Assembly (NCBI GenBank): GCA_026874595.1
Contig: CM049306.1
Coordinates: 23,793,019 to 23,857,018 of the forward strand
Reading direction: 5' to 3'
Length of the DNA: 64,000 bases
Source: Sipunculus nudus
Lineage: Eukaryota; Annelida; Sipuncula; Golfingiida; Sipunculidae
The position numbers and the translations under genes are program-made. Numbering within the stretch: the first letter of the stretch is position 1; every line of letters starts with the position of its first letter. Positions 22,601 through 34,234 of this stretch are shown here, piece after piece. Under the pieces are notes generated by a model that did not search any database, was not told the DNA's origin, and saw only the letters and a list, made by a program, of their open reading frames with translations.

Positions 22601-24600
22601 AACAAGTGACCCATGGGTCATGACGCTCAGCTGTCTGGGAAGAGATTCGCAAAAGGAACTTTATCATCTGAATGAAAGTATATACCCATTCAACTGAAGC
22701 ATCAAACAGATTAACCAACAGGCCAAGATTGTATCTGTATTAATATATATAAAAAATAAAAAAAAATGCGTAAACTTAAAAAAAAATTCAGGTGGTTCCA
22801 CCAGTCTGCAGAAACTAATAAAAACACTTAATGGTCAATATCCATGCAAAGAATCATGGTGATCTCTGCATTAGTTGTTCAGATACTTCAGCTTTTGTAT
22901 AAAATTTTCCATTTTCTGAGGGATACTTTGGAGTCCTATAGCTTGAAGGATATGGGTAACAGAGACCTAATTTCAGGTTTCCACAGACACTTTTCATGGG
23001 CCCTCCTTGCATGACAAGAATGAAGATTCTAGGTCCGGTTGTTACAATTTTAGAACGTTAACAGATGACATCATCCTTAAAGGTTTCAATAATAGAGAAA
23101 AAAAATCGAAAAATTGAATAACATATAGGTTGCACCACCAGTCTGCAGAAACTAATGAAACACTCCATAATCATATCCATGCAAAGAATCATGGTGAATG
23201 CATTAGTTGTTCAGATACTTCAGCTTTTGTATCAAATTGTCCATTATTCTGAGGGATACTTCTGAGTCCTATAGCTTGAAGGATATGGGTAACAGAGACA
23301 TAATTTCAGGTTTCCACAGACACTTTTCATGGGCCTCCTTGCATGACAAGAATGAAGATTCTAGGTCCAGTTGTTACGATTTGTACCCTGTTGACAGAAA
23401 ACCACATCTTTAAAGGTCTCAAAAATAAAGAAAAAAATTCGTAAAAATCTGAAAAAAAATAGAGGTGGCGCACCCAGTCTGCAGAAACTGATGGAACACC
23501 TCATGATCAATATGTATGCCAAAAATCATGACCATCAGTGTTGTAGTTATTGAGATACTGCAGTTTTTGTATCACATTTTTCATTATTCTGGGGGGTATT
23601 TTGGAGCCATACAGCTTAAAGGTTATGGGTAACAGAGACATAATTTCAGGTTTCCACAGACACTTTTCATGGGCCTCCTTGCATGACAAGAATGAAGATT
23701 CTAGGTCCAGTTGTTACAATTTGTGCCACGTTAACAGATGACACCATCCTTAAAGTTTTCAAAAATAGAGAAAAAAAATTCGAAAAATTGAATAAAATAC
23801 AGGTGGCACCACCAGTCTGCAGAAAATGATGAAACACTCCATAATCAATATTCATGCATAGAATCATGGTGATCTCTGCGTTAGTTTTTCAGATACTTCA
23901 GCTTTTGTATTAAATTGTCCATTATTCTGAGGGATACTTCGGAGTCCTATAGCTTGAAGGATATGGGAAACAGAGACCTAATTTCAGGTTTCCACAGACA
24001 CTATTCATGGGCCCTCCTTGCATGACAAGAATGAAGATTCTAGGTCCAGTTGTCACGATTTGTACCCTGTTGACAGATAACCACATCTTTAAAGGTCTCA
24101 AAAATAGAGAAAAAGATTCGAAAAAAATCGTAAAATACAGGTGGCGCCACCAGTCTGCAGAAACTGATGAAACATCTCATGATCAATATGTATGCCAAAA
24201 ATCATGACCATCAGTGATGCAGTTAATGAGATATTGAAGTTTTTGTATGAAATTTTTGACCATTCTGGGGGATACTTTGGGGCCCCATAGCTCGAAGAAT
24301 ATGGGTAACAGAGACCTAATTTCCATGGAGACTTTTTATAGGTCTCTCAGTGTGTTAAGAATGAAGATTCTAGGTCCAGTCTTTACGATTTGTGCCCTGT
24401 TAACAGATGTTCATATTTTTAAAAGTCTCAAAAATAGAGAAAAAAAAATCGTAAAAAATCGAAAAATACAGGTGGCGCCACCAGTCTGCAGAAACTGATG
24501 AAACATCTCATGATCAATATGTATGCCAAAAATCATGACCATCAGTAATTAAAGAGTGATCGCTATAGCTCAGATGACTTACAGTCAGCTGAGCTAAAAA
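22601..24600 (+). mobile_element. HINE-like (Helentron-type) element with ~336-bp tandem array
   Basis: The 5' end AACAAGTGACCCATGGGTCA is followed by the subterminal repeat GCTCAGCTGTCTG (22625-22637), whose inverse CAGTCAGCTGAGC is near the 3' end. A hairpin at 24569-24593 has 11-bp arms with one mismatch and a 3-base loop, and is followed by CTAAAAA. The interior has about five tandem units, marked by GTCTGCAG at 22804, 23141, 23477, 23815, 24153 and 24484. Each contains an ACAGAGACCTAATTTC-type box and a GGTGGCGCCACC-type box. No replication or helicase coding sequence is present, so it is non-autonomous. Confidence 0.7.
22804..24483 (+). repeat. Tandem array of ~336-bp units inside the HINE-like element
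   Basis: Spacings between successive GTCTGCAG marks are 337, 336, 338, 338 and 331 bases. The units differ by scattered substitutions, and alternating features (AGATACTTCAGC versus AGATACTGCAGT) suggest a higher-order pattern. Open frames of 60-83 codons in the array are by-products of the repeat. Confidence 0.85.
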
Positions 24601-25731
24601 TCAATTTGAAAATTAAACCTTGAATACTGCCTTCACAATATTTCATCAAAATCATTTTAACAATTCTAACCATATACCCTCTGGATGAGATAAAGTTAAG
24701 CAGGATACAAATTTGGATTGTTGTGAGGTCCTTGAGGTCATGTTTCTACACGGTAATATGCAAACTCTGTTCCAAAGCATTTAGCTTCGTCGCTGTCCTA
24801 TACACAGCTGAAGTCTTGCATCTATTTTTTAAAGTCTTGTCGCACCAGACTCTATTAGCTGGGTGTCAGGCCCAACCTCAGACCCGCTGATGCGAATTAC
24901 GATAAGACATAACAAGTCTATTGTTTTCCTTTTATACATGACAAGAATCAAAGAGAGCCATTTAGGCGAGGCGCCTTCAGGGATTACACGATGAGACTGG
25001 CTGAGTCCATCCAAACTTTATAGTGTTTTGCTGCATCAGAGGCATGATTTGATAACGGAATGATAACGCCCATGTAAATATAAAATAAAGCCATTAATAA
25101 TAAAACAGTAAGGAGAACATGACGGCACTGATGTTTGTTACTTGCATAACACGATGTCAAAAGTTTAAACTCACTTTAACGCTCCACTTAATTAGAGAAT
25201 ATGTTCTGGTAAGATATATTTTTTTATACCAAACTTTATTGAAAACAATCCACAACAAATGTTAGTTTCACCTAATCAGTTCTAATACAGATTTTTAAAG
25301 CAAACTATTCATCTTCATTATGTGTAGTATTTATGCGATTTCTGGATTACTCTGCGGAAATATTAACGAACTATAGGTAATTCCTGCCATGAAAGGTTTT
25401 TTTACGTTTCTGGGAAGGATGTTTTAGCTTGTGTATCTACGAGATGTTAGAAAACGCGGTGCATGTGTCAATGTTAACAAACAAAAAGAACGTGTAACCG
25501 AAAGTGGTTGGTGGTATATATGCGGAAGTTGTAAGGTCATTTGTTTTAAAGGGAAATTTTATTATTTTATTATTATTTATTTTATTTATATATCGAAAGT
25601 ATCCTTTACAATAAAAGTTCAGCTGAACTGGACAAAAGACATTAAGTAAGATATACATTAAAATGAACATTACATTAGTAATAAAAATAATACTGTTAAA
25701 AATGCATAAAACCAGACATTATAATACTTTC
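24601..25731. other. Intergenic, no gene seen
   Basis: AT-rich non-coding sequence between the HINE-like element and the LINE fragment. The frame at 25431-25670 is open on both strands but has no recognisable content. Confidence 0.4.
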
Positions 25732-26166
25732 TTAACAATATGTTTTAAGAAGCCTTTTAAAACAATTAACAGAGTCACACAGACTAATCTCAATAGGAAG
25801 CGAATTCCAGAGACCAGGAACAGCATTTCTAAAACTTTGGCTCCATAGAAATTTTTTTCTGAACTTTGGCACCGTCAGTAAGCCTGTGTGAGTAGATCTA
25901 AATTGTCTAGATGGTGTATACACGGGCACAACATGTCCATGATATAACTAGGGTTCCTGATAATGTAAGGTTTTGAAGGTCATAAAGGCAACTTTATATT
26001 GAATGCGTGCCTTAATCGAAAGCCAATGAAGGGATTGTAACACAGGTGTAATATGACCTGATCTTGATCTCATTACAATCCTGACCGCGGTATTCTGCAC
26101 ATGTTGGAGTTTCCTGATTTTCCACTTAAGAGTGTTGATCAGATGGGCATTGCCATAATCGAAGCA
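25732..26166 (-). pseudogene. LINE (jockey/CR1-type) reverse-transcriptase C-terminal fragment
   Basis: The minus strand reads about 145 residues of the region after the reverse-transcriptase domain: KLQHVQNTAVRIV, then HITPVLQSLHWLSIKARIQY and KVAFMTFKTLH, then RQFRSTHTGLL and GLWNSLP. These follow the order typical of jockey-clade LINE ORF2 proteins. One in-frame TAG (25948-25950) interrupts it, and another stop lies just upstream at about 26170. The polymerase core and the 5' part are absent, as expected for a dead, 5'-truncated insertion. Confidence 0.8.
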
Positions 26167-26921
26167 AGCCTAATTACCAAAGTCTAATAGATTTACAAAA
26201 CTCTGGTTGATATGATTTGCCGTCAGATGTCCCCACATGTCATAAACAGCTAGATATATAATCAAAACGCACTGGCCTGTTGTTTAGGGATTATCTTTAG
26301 TCAATAGACGTCCAGTATCGGAATAGACCGTGTTAGTTTTCCCGTTTTCTCTCTCATGGTTCTACATATCTAATAGTTCCACTGACTCAGAAATAGGACG
26401 ATTTGAAAGTTATACTGAAGAAAAACAACCGTTGTGTCAATCTCAAAGATTAAACAGAATAATATTTCTTTCTGAAATAGGCAATCTATGACAATCTTTT
26501 AAAAAGTGAACTAAATCAACACAACCAAGAGGAGTGCTGGGGAAATTTGAAAATGAAATATATAAAAAGGGGCGCTCTTAAGAGGTGTCGTCGACTGACT
26601 CACTTTTCCTTTGAAAATATTAAAGTGTAGCTTGCAAATAAAAGCCAAACATACATTGTGTATTCTTCTACGATGGCCTGAGAAACAGAATTGAAAGAAT
26701 GTACAACTTTCATGAGAAATGCGGGATGCCGAGAGTGCAGTAAAAAACGTGACCGAGACCTTTGTTTTATTTGGTTAAACGTTATATGTTTCTGGCTTCC
26801 TTCTATTTTTTTCGTTTTAAAAATTGACGATCGTATGTAATATGATTGTTATCAACGGAACTGAAAGGATCATTCACTGACCTCTATCACAAGGTTCCGA
26901 ACTGAGCTCGTCAAGGGGTCA

Positions 26922-27005
26922 TCCCATGGGCCAGTCGTCAGCCCATTGGCCAGTCGTCACCCCCATTGGCCAGTCGTCAGCCAGCTCATTGACCAGTCGT
27001 CAGCC
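26922..27005 (+). repeat. Minisatellite, ~20-22-bp unit, four copies
   Basis: Four copies of a unit close to CCCATTGGCCAGTCGTCAG, varying in length and in one or two positions. Confidence 0.9.
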
Positions 27006-27829
27006 TTTTGCTTTCGGAATGCAGAGGACGACATTAAATACTCATTTAATTAGCCAGTTAGATGCCTTAATATGATTTTCATGAGCCACATTCCAATGGC
27101 TCTTATTTAAAAATGCAACTTCACACTATTTCCCAAAGCGTTGTACAGTCCCTCGATCTTCTGGAAATTTTTTTATAACTGCTTTGGTAGACCGGGGAAA
27201 GTACTCATTGACCAGTCCTTTTACCCGATATCCCGGAGTTCAAGCAGACCGAATGCGTAAAAATCATATTTATGCGCACATGGAACACAGCCTTAATCAA
27301 ACGACAAAAAATAACGCAGGTGGTATGTGAAAAGGACGTAGCATGGAATAACGTGTGTTCTGTGGTATCATCTGGGAAAACTTCCATTGTTTGAGAAGCG
27401 TGAGGCCACAGCTGGCTCTATACCCTTCATAATGGAAGGACACGCTACCGGTGGACTATGCCAGCCTATAAAGCTTAACTCTACACCACGACATGGATGT
27501 CTTATCTTATTTATGAAAGCCGTCACGTCATTGAGGCACTAAACATACTGCAAAGCAAATCCTAATACCCCATGCTAATACGTGGTATGCTAAATCCTTC
27601 CTTTTGGGAATTAAACACCAGGCAAATGTTTTTAGAAAATCCATTTTTAATCATAAAACAATAGCTTGAAGCAACCTACCATTACATATTAAATCAACAG
27701 TTACGGAAAGAGAATAAAATCATTATCAGGAGGATTAAAGCCGGGCTATTTTTTTAGAAAACTGGTCTCTCACTGAAATATTGTCATCTTTTATGTTTTC
27801 TATTGTTTAATTATTAACACGATGCGGGT

Positions 27830-28010
27830 TTTAGTGCTAATTGCATATTGGTATTATTTAAATAACATAATCACACAGATTGATGCATTGTGTCGCACCT
27901 GCATTTGTTCCCGATGAATCTAATTAATTAGAGTTAATTACAGAGAGTGCCATTGCGGTAATCAACGCTACTTCACTGGCCTCACGGAATTCTGGCGTTA
28001 CATGGACCCA
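27830..28010. promoter_or_regulatory. Candidate regulatory block with homeodomain palindrome
   Basis: It holds the 14-bp palindrome TCTAATTAATTAGA (27919-27932), immediately followed by GTTAATTAC, giving overlapping TAATTA cores. An octamer-like GCTAATTGCATATTGG lies upstream near 27838. The base mix is more balanced than its surroundings. Enhancer function is inference. Confidence 0.3.
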
Positions 28011-28051
28011 TGTGTAGCGATTTCCGATTACCCCCGATACAGAATACCCCC

Positions 28052-28750
28052 TACGCTCTTTACACCTTGCTTTACCTATAGGGCCACTACCTATATCGTA
28101 AGGCGCTGTTTGTTATGACCTCGTATCCTGAATTGCTACACCAGAGAGGAGCACTGTATTTTTGTCCAATCAGATGGGACCTTGTGCTGGAAGACAAAGC
28201 CAAGCGAGGAATAAACGGAGCCAATCATGTTTATTTCGTTTTGAGTGACAGCTCATCGCCCCGCGTAACCGTCTGAACAGGCCACAGGCTCAGAGAGAAT
28301 TGCCCCTGACGTGGTTTGCTTAGGGCCTTGGGCACATAGGATGCTCGGCCGGTGAGATGTCATTCAAACGAAACGTAACAACAAAGGCTGCGTGCACACC
28401 TCGCTGCCTTGTTTCAGTTCTGCAGACAACAGATACATGGCTACGCTAACACAGTCATAATGTCATAATCCAACCGGTCGATGATGCGAGAATGCAGAGG
28501 GAGCAATTTAAATTCGACCGGAAACTCATCAAGCAGCGCTTGAAGCGCAGCAATGGGCGGAGCCAGGATGCCTGTAGAGTGTTTGTTTATTGGCATCCGA
28601 TTGGCTGCTTGTCACATCGTACGCACGTTTATTTCAGCGGACAACGAACCGCCATCTGGTGTCTAAATATATCATAAACGGTCAAAGCTGGCAGCGTGAA
28701 AATCAGTTGCTTCTTTAGAAGGGCAAGATTTCCGCTGCCTCGGGAGCGTA
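28052..28750. mobile_element. MITE with 9-bp target-site duplication, longer copy
   Basis: The ends are TACGCTC and GAGCGTA, with flanking AATACCCCC at 28043-28051 and 28751-28759. It is collinear with 13421-13888 but carries about 230 extra bp (around 28322-28555). The 61-codon open frame at 28492-28677 lies inside it and is not a gene. Confidence 0.8.
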
Positions 28751-28759
28751 AATACCCCC

Positions 28760-31355
28760 GGAAACTTAAATCCCATTCAGATTAGCGTAAAGTGGGATGA
28801 CATCGGCTACAGATTAATTGCCCCATCATAAATCGGTTTAATTTTGCCCCTTGCGGGTTCAGATTAATCATAATAACAGTTGTTACTTACATGTTTATTT
28901 ACTTAAACTTAAATGTATTTTTTTTTCTACATTTCTTATATTATTTTGATGTATAGGCATATTTTGTTTTGGGTTCATGGCCTGCTGGTGGAACTGCCTG
29001 TGTAATGATAGCGCTATTTCGACCCTCCGACATTAGAGATTCTACGACCTGTCTTGCAGTCAGAGTGTCTTCACATCTAAACCATAGAATTCATTATTCG
29101 TAACCTAATGTTAACATTACATTATGGGCTATTTACAAGCTTACATGCAAGTCGCCAGGGATAACCAAGAAGTCATAACCTGTCATTAAAACATTTGAGC
29201 GAATCTCTCAGGTTCTATCGAGATTTTGACCTTTCGACCCACATACAAACGCCCTACCACTATTTAATACTTATGCGAAATGTCCCACGCGCTTTGGCGA
29301 AGTAGTTGAGTTTATATAAATAAAATTAACTATCCTATTAACATTTTGGATGATTTTTTAAGTATTTTAAAACAACATGTGACATAAGCATGGGAATTTA
29401 TCATTCATCTAAATCAGCCAGGGAGAGGGGTAGAGAATTAATCGGGGGGGGGGTACAAAGAAACCCGGGTAGTTTGATTTCCTTTTACACAGGGTAGAGC
29501 CAGAGGATTGGGTTACAGAAGCTGGACGGTTGGAAGGCCAATGATCCTCATGTGTGCTGTAATCTCCTCCATGATGGGATTGAGATGGCAGCGTCTGGTC
29601 CCGCTCCGTCGTTCTTTCTCATGTTAATTACCGGCTGTGTGTTGTTATGTCCGTCTGTATAGCGTTGGTGGATTTCTCGGAGGGGTAATGAGGCTCCTAA
29701 CGAGCCCGTGTGTGGCAGGTTTTCGTGCTAATGATTAAATGAGAACGCCCGGATGCTCCCTACATGACAACACAAGTTTCTCTTCCAATGTGTTGCCCCT
29801 TGTACCATGCATGTCCAATTTTTTCTGTAAAACCTTTTTTTACTCAAAATTTGTTACTCACGTTACCCATCAGTTTATGAAATAGTGCCCATATTTGAAA
29901 ATGTAAATACTTAACGATTATCGCTGTTGGCTTTGATGCATAACAGATTTACCTGTTGTTGTTGGTATACTGCGCATGCGCTTACAGTCTGTACGGAAAG
30001 ATACCCACATTCCTGCTAAAAATAATATGTTATCTTTCGCATTACATCCGCTTTTTGGCGGACTTTATATTTAAAAGCCTCTTCAGTAATATCAATAATT
30101 ACACTGCACGTTATGTAAAGGCTTAAATGGGCACTAGAAGATAAAAACCCTTCTGGTGCGCTAAACGGGAAAATGTGCGATGGGACGAAAGAAATAGACA
30201 CAGCCTTTCTTTTCTCAAGTAGTGACATTTCGTGCATGTAAAGTCTGCACCCATCATTTCTCATTAACCCTGATGATTCATCAGTAATACAAGTTTTTCA
30301 GCCTTGATTCAACCCCGACTCACTCTCCTAAGACCAATATCCATTTGTTTAAAAATCTTTCCAGATTCCAACGCAACACTTGACTTTTTCCGACTGGTAA
30401 AATACTTTCAATCTTCGACAATAAAGCACGACAAATACCCATGTATTCGGCTGGGTGTGTGCTTTTAAGATTTGCCTACCGTTCAGGAACAGTAATCTTC
30501 AATTCAGCTTCGAGTTTACGTTGGACATCATGAAATACCACACACAGTATTATTTTTTTTTTTCATCTCGCCGATAACTATGAAGATTCCCGACACCTTT
30601 TATCATGTAACCATATAATTAACAACCATTCTTTTTCCCCCAAACCCTTTTACACTCCTTAGGCTTACGTGGTGGTAATGTTCCATTCGTTATAACTTAT
30701 TACATTTATCCACTGTTGGAATAGGCCGTCTTTCCCATATATAACTGACAGGATCTCCCATTTATGGGAGCTGTGCCAAAATTTAAGCAATGTGACTTTG
30801 ACTGCGGCATACTTTTTTATGTAATCGTAAATTCCGCCAATGCTGCATAATGTTTATGAACAACTGTCGATTGGATTAACTATATACATTTGTGGTAAGG
30901 TTTGTGTGAAATAAACATTTAATAATTATTTAGTTAATTATAAATTCATGAGCCCTTTCATTCTCACGTAGGACAGGAAACCGATTTGGAGAATATGTGT
31001 ATCCGTTAGTTAGTGTGCCCTCTTGACCTAGCTGTAAAGACAAGGGACGGGACCGGTAACTGACAGAATCCTAGAAATCGGGGCAATGTTGATATATACA
31101 TTTATGTATCTCTGAAAATTCCCAGTCGTTAGATCAAACAAAACGCCGACAATCATGCTGGTGATGTATTCTCTGTAGGGGCCAATCGAGACTTGTGTTA
31201 GACAAAAATGGCAGTTACAAGCCCCGGTTGTATATATATTGTTGATCACCAATTGCATACGGATAGATGTCCTGGTATGTTACAATCATGCAACTGCTTT
31301 TTCCCCTTTTTGTGAACAAAAGCAAAATTATCTAGGGACAACGTTTTAACAGCCC
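28760..31355. other. Intergenic, includes a GC-richer island at 29480-29760
   Basis: No gene seen. The 29480-29760 block is GC-richer and complex (ATGATGGGATTGAGATGG, CGTCTGGTCCCGCTCCGTCG, GTTAATTACCGG), unlike the AT-rich surroundings, and could be a conserved non-coding element. The G run near 29443-29452 is simple sequence. Confidence 0.4.
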
Positions 31356-31877
31356 ATGTCTTCTCATTTTCAGAAACATAATATTTGTTATTTATCGTCT
31401 CTCCTTGAAATGCAAGATTTTATGGAATATATACTAGATAAACACAAAGTACAAAAAATGGGCGATATTGAATGTATAATAACATATGTCTATCTTTCCT
31501 TATTTCACAGTAATTCATGGTATTGCGGAGATATTCTTTTCGGCTCTTCACTGTTGTACATCCTATACTTTGTTATACTCTTTTCACGCTTACTGTATAG
31601 GATATATCGCAAAGAATATCTTGATACCGGCATTGTACAAATATTCTATTTGGAGTCCTACTGTTGGATTAATTCATCTTATAATTTAAAAAAAATTGTT
31701 CCTGCAATTTATGGACAATTTTGCTACGGACAAATAACCTCTTGCTACGGCTCAATAACCTCTTGCTACGGCCAAATAACCTCTCGCTACGGCCAAATAT
31801 TCTCTTGCTACGGCCAAATAACTTCTTGCTACGGCCAAATAACCAATGAATTCAGTGACTGGAAGATCATGTTATGA
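31356..31877 (+). CDS. Hypothetical 173-aa open frame with seven-residue repeats
   Basis: This is the longest uninterrupted frame in the window. It has a hydrophobic stretch at about residues 60-79 and then, from about residue 120, six tandem copies of a CYGQITS-like heptapeptide encoded by a 21-bp minisatellite. Because 21 is a multiple of three, the array cannot break the frame. The first half is AT-driven with no recognisable domain. No promoter or splice evidence supports it. It is probably chance plus a minisatellite, but a lineage-specific gene is not excluded. Confidence 0.18.
   Translation: MSSHFQKHNICYLSSLLEMQDFMEYILDKHKVQKMGDIECIITYVYLSLFHSNSWYCGDILFGSSLLYILYFVILFSRLLYRIYRKEYLDTGIVQIFYLESYCWINSSYNLKKIVPAIYGQFCYGQITSCYGSITSCYGQITSRYGQIFSCYGQITSCYGQITNEFSDWKIML
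31721..31844 (+). repeat. 21-bp minisatellite, six copies
   Basis: The unit is close to TTGCTACGGCCAAATAACCTC, starting at 31721, 31742, 31763, 31784, 31805 and 31826. The spacing is exactly 21 throughout. Confidence 0.95.
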
Positions 31878-31919
31878 GTAGAGGCCACGTCTTTTTATAT
31901 AATTAATAGAAATAGGGGG

Positions 31920-32225
31920 TTCGGAAGGAGGACACATGGCTCAAGCCGGGAGAATATCAGAGGGAATATAAGCGGTGGAATTTCACGGTCGGCACCAGCC
32001 CATGGCTAATGCTCTGCAGGTTTAAAGGTGGACTGTACCAAACATCCGTGTTTCCATCATTAGCGAGTGCACCTTTCGGGGGTTCCTCATTGTTACACAT
32101 TCAGGGCCCGCAACTGCGGGACACAGATCCTGGTTGACGCCAGGATAATCAAGTGTTTCCGCACTGCCACGTATATATGGTCCGAAACCGGAATGAAATT
32201 CTGCAGTACGTAATACATAGTACTT
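31920..32225 (+). mobile_element. tRNA-derived SINE, diverged copy
   Basis: It runs from a decayed head (ACATGGCTCAAGCCGGGAG) through TTTCGGGGGTTCCTC, CAGGGCCCGCAACTGCGGG and GGTTGACGCCAGGAT to GAAACCGGAATGAAATTCTG. It is more diverged than the other copies. Confidence 0.65.
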
Positions 32226-32559
32226 AGTTACACCAGTATTTAAAATTGAGCGGTCATCTCCACACTCAAAAATAAAAAGTTTATATACATATTTATTGTG
32301 TTAATGTTCAAAAAATTTTTTTATATGCCGAATATCGTATCGAATATATGAATCCAGCGATATATCATGACATGTATTGAGATGAATTTCGCTCAGATCA
32401 AGCACACTGTGATGACGAATACTTGTATATGCATGGTGGCCTTTCAATTTAATCTTAACCTTAATCTGATGGGCCGATTTTGTGACTTTATGACTCACGG
32501 GGTTACCAGTGGTTACTTGTATGAGTTACAGTGTAACCAGCAAATTGCAAGTCCCTAAA
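32226..32559. other. Spacer between two SINE copies, no gene seen
   Basis: AT-rich sequence of about 330 bp. Both strands are open for about 60 codons over part of it, without coding character. Confidence 0.4.
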
Positions 32560-32740
32560 AAACGAATGCGCTTTTCGGGGGTTCCTCGATGGTATGACCC
32601 AGCAATGGGACTGATACACCCAGGGCCGCAGGTGCATTAGGTCACCGGGTCTGGTTAACACAGGATATAAAATGAGAGGAAGCGTGTGCTACTGCCCTAT
32701 CGCGTTTTCCGAAACCGGAATGGAACATCGCAGACTGATA
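32560..32740 (+). mobile_element. tRNA-derived SINE, 5'-truncated copy
   Basis: It starts at the GAATGCGCTTTTCGGGGGTT box and continues to GAAACCGGAATGGAACATC. It has the same orientation as the copy 335 bp upstream. Confidence 0.7.
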
Positions 32741-34234
32741 TGATTTTTATGATAATGAGGCTCTGTGGCTGTGATTGATGTACTAGCCCAATGGAAACGT
32801 TTTATCCACCAGACTGACCATGACAACCATTTACCCTATGTTAACAAAATATCGTTTACATTAGTTTCAAGGCTGGATGTGTGTTTTATGGGTCGTGTTT
32901 TCGTTTCAAGATTTTTAGGCGCTGTTATTGCTGCCGGTGCCACCTGGCAACAAACACCAGCCAGGAACGTGAGAGGACTGAGAGGCCTCGAGAAAGAATG
33001 ACTCCCGCCGGAGTCCTATCTCCCAGACTGAGACATTCATATCACACGTGGTTTAGTGTACTCTCAACCAGGGAGTCATCTTCACACCACGCACCCTTTG
33101 TTTAGGTACACCGGGACATATAGATCTGTCTGCCTCTGTCCTTCCTGCATTAAAGCCTCAAAGCCGTGAAGACACGAACGTGTAAGTCAAACGCCTAGAC
33201 TTTCACAGATGCATGCAAGTGTGTAAGAACAATACACAATCGCGCTACAAATACGTTCAAAGAAACAATCTATTAAAGAAACTCAAATTTAAGCTATAAA
33301 GAAAACACCAAAGATTAACGAAATACACGTCTGAAAGAGAAACACACATCTGTGTTTCAAACAACACGATGAAAAAGGTCAATGCTAGCTACAGGAATAC
33401 ACGTGATACGGTAAGAGAAACACACGAAGATGAAGGAATACACGTGACACTGTATGAGAAATGGGCGGAGCTTAAAGGATACACGTGGGACTGTTAAGGA
33501 AACCAACGAAGAAAATTGATACATCAGTCACTGTAGGAGAAACGCACAAAGCTGAAGGGATATACTTAACACTGTAAGAGAAACGCACGAAGATGACGGG
33601 ATATACGTAACACTGTAAGAAAAACGCGCGAAGCTGAAGAGATACACGGGAAATAGCAATAACGAGAGTTAATACACAGGTACAGGAAGAATATAAACGA
33701 GAGAATTAGAGGAAACCGACAGGTCTGTAAGGGAAAGACACCTTGTTGTAAATTAATATGTCGTTTCCTGATTAATTTTTACACGTACAGTACTCAGTGT
33801 CTGATCATCAAAGGGTTGTGGGGGTGAGCATTTGAAGACAGCTGGGAAGCCAATTATGGTAATGATTTGTCAGCTGAGTTTGTTAATTGGTTTCCGTTTT
33901 AACTGAGAGGGCTGTAATGCAAATGTTGACTCTGCTGGATATAGAAAAACTGTGTTATGCTTCGGGAAATAAACTAGTTAATACATATAAACACGGCAGC
34001 TGGAGGAGATTCATGATTAGAAACAAGTCGGTCTTAACAACAGGACATGTACTTTTACCTGAAAACCTAAGTAAAACAGAATCTAATATCTGGATAATCC
34101 GCCTGAAATTGATTTAGAAACTGCATGGTAAACATGGAAATCATTCCCTGATGTGACAAAGGCTTTCTTTCTTTTTTTTCTTTTTTTTTTTTTTTCTTTT
34201 TTTTTATTCTCACTTAACTAATTCTTAACTAAGT
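32741..34234. other. Intergenic with a ~41-bp minisatellite
   Basis: No gene seen. The block 33380-33660 is a degenerate tandem array. The region 33770-33900 has mixed composition with TAAT cores. A T/C-rich tract at 34160-34206 precedes the next SINE. Confidence 0.4.
33380..33660 (+). repeat. Minisatellite, ~41-bp degenerate unit, about seven copies
   Basis: The unit is GATACACGTAACACTGTAAG followed by AGAAACGCACGAAGCTGAAG, recurring about every 41 bases with substitutions and small indels. Confidence 0.85.

Larger units (their letters stand above)
26167..28042. other. Intergenic with a minisatellite and a possible conserved element
   Basis: No gene seen. It contains the 20-22-bp minisatellite at 26922-27005 and the homeodomain-rich block at 27830-28010. 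Confidence 0.4.

Noticed and set aside
22313-22718. Minus-strand frames of 102 and 70 codons upstream of and into the HINE-like element
   Set aside because: They cross the element boundary at 22601, differ in frame and have no domain.
22801-24545. CRISPR-like regular repeats
   Set aside because: The units are ~336 bp of continuous tandem satellite in a eukaryotic transposon, with no short repeat/unique spacer pattern.
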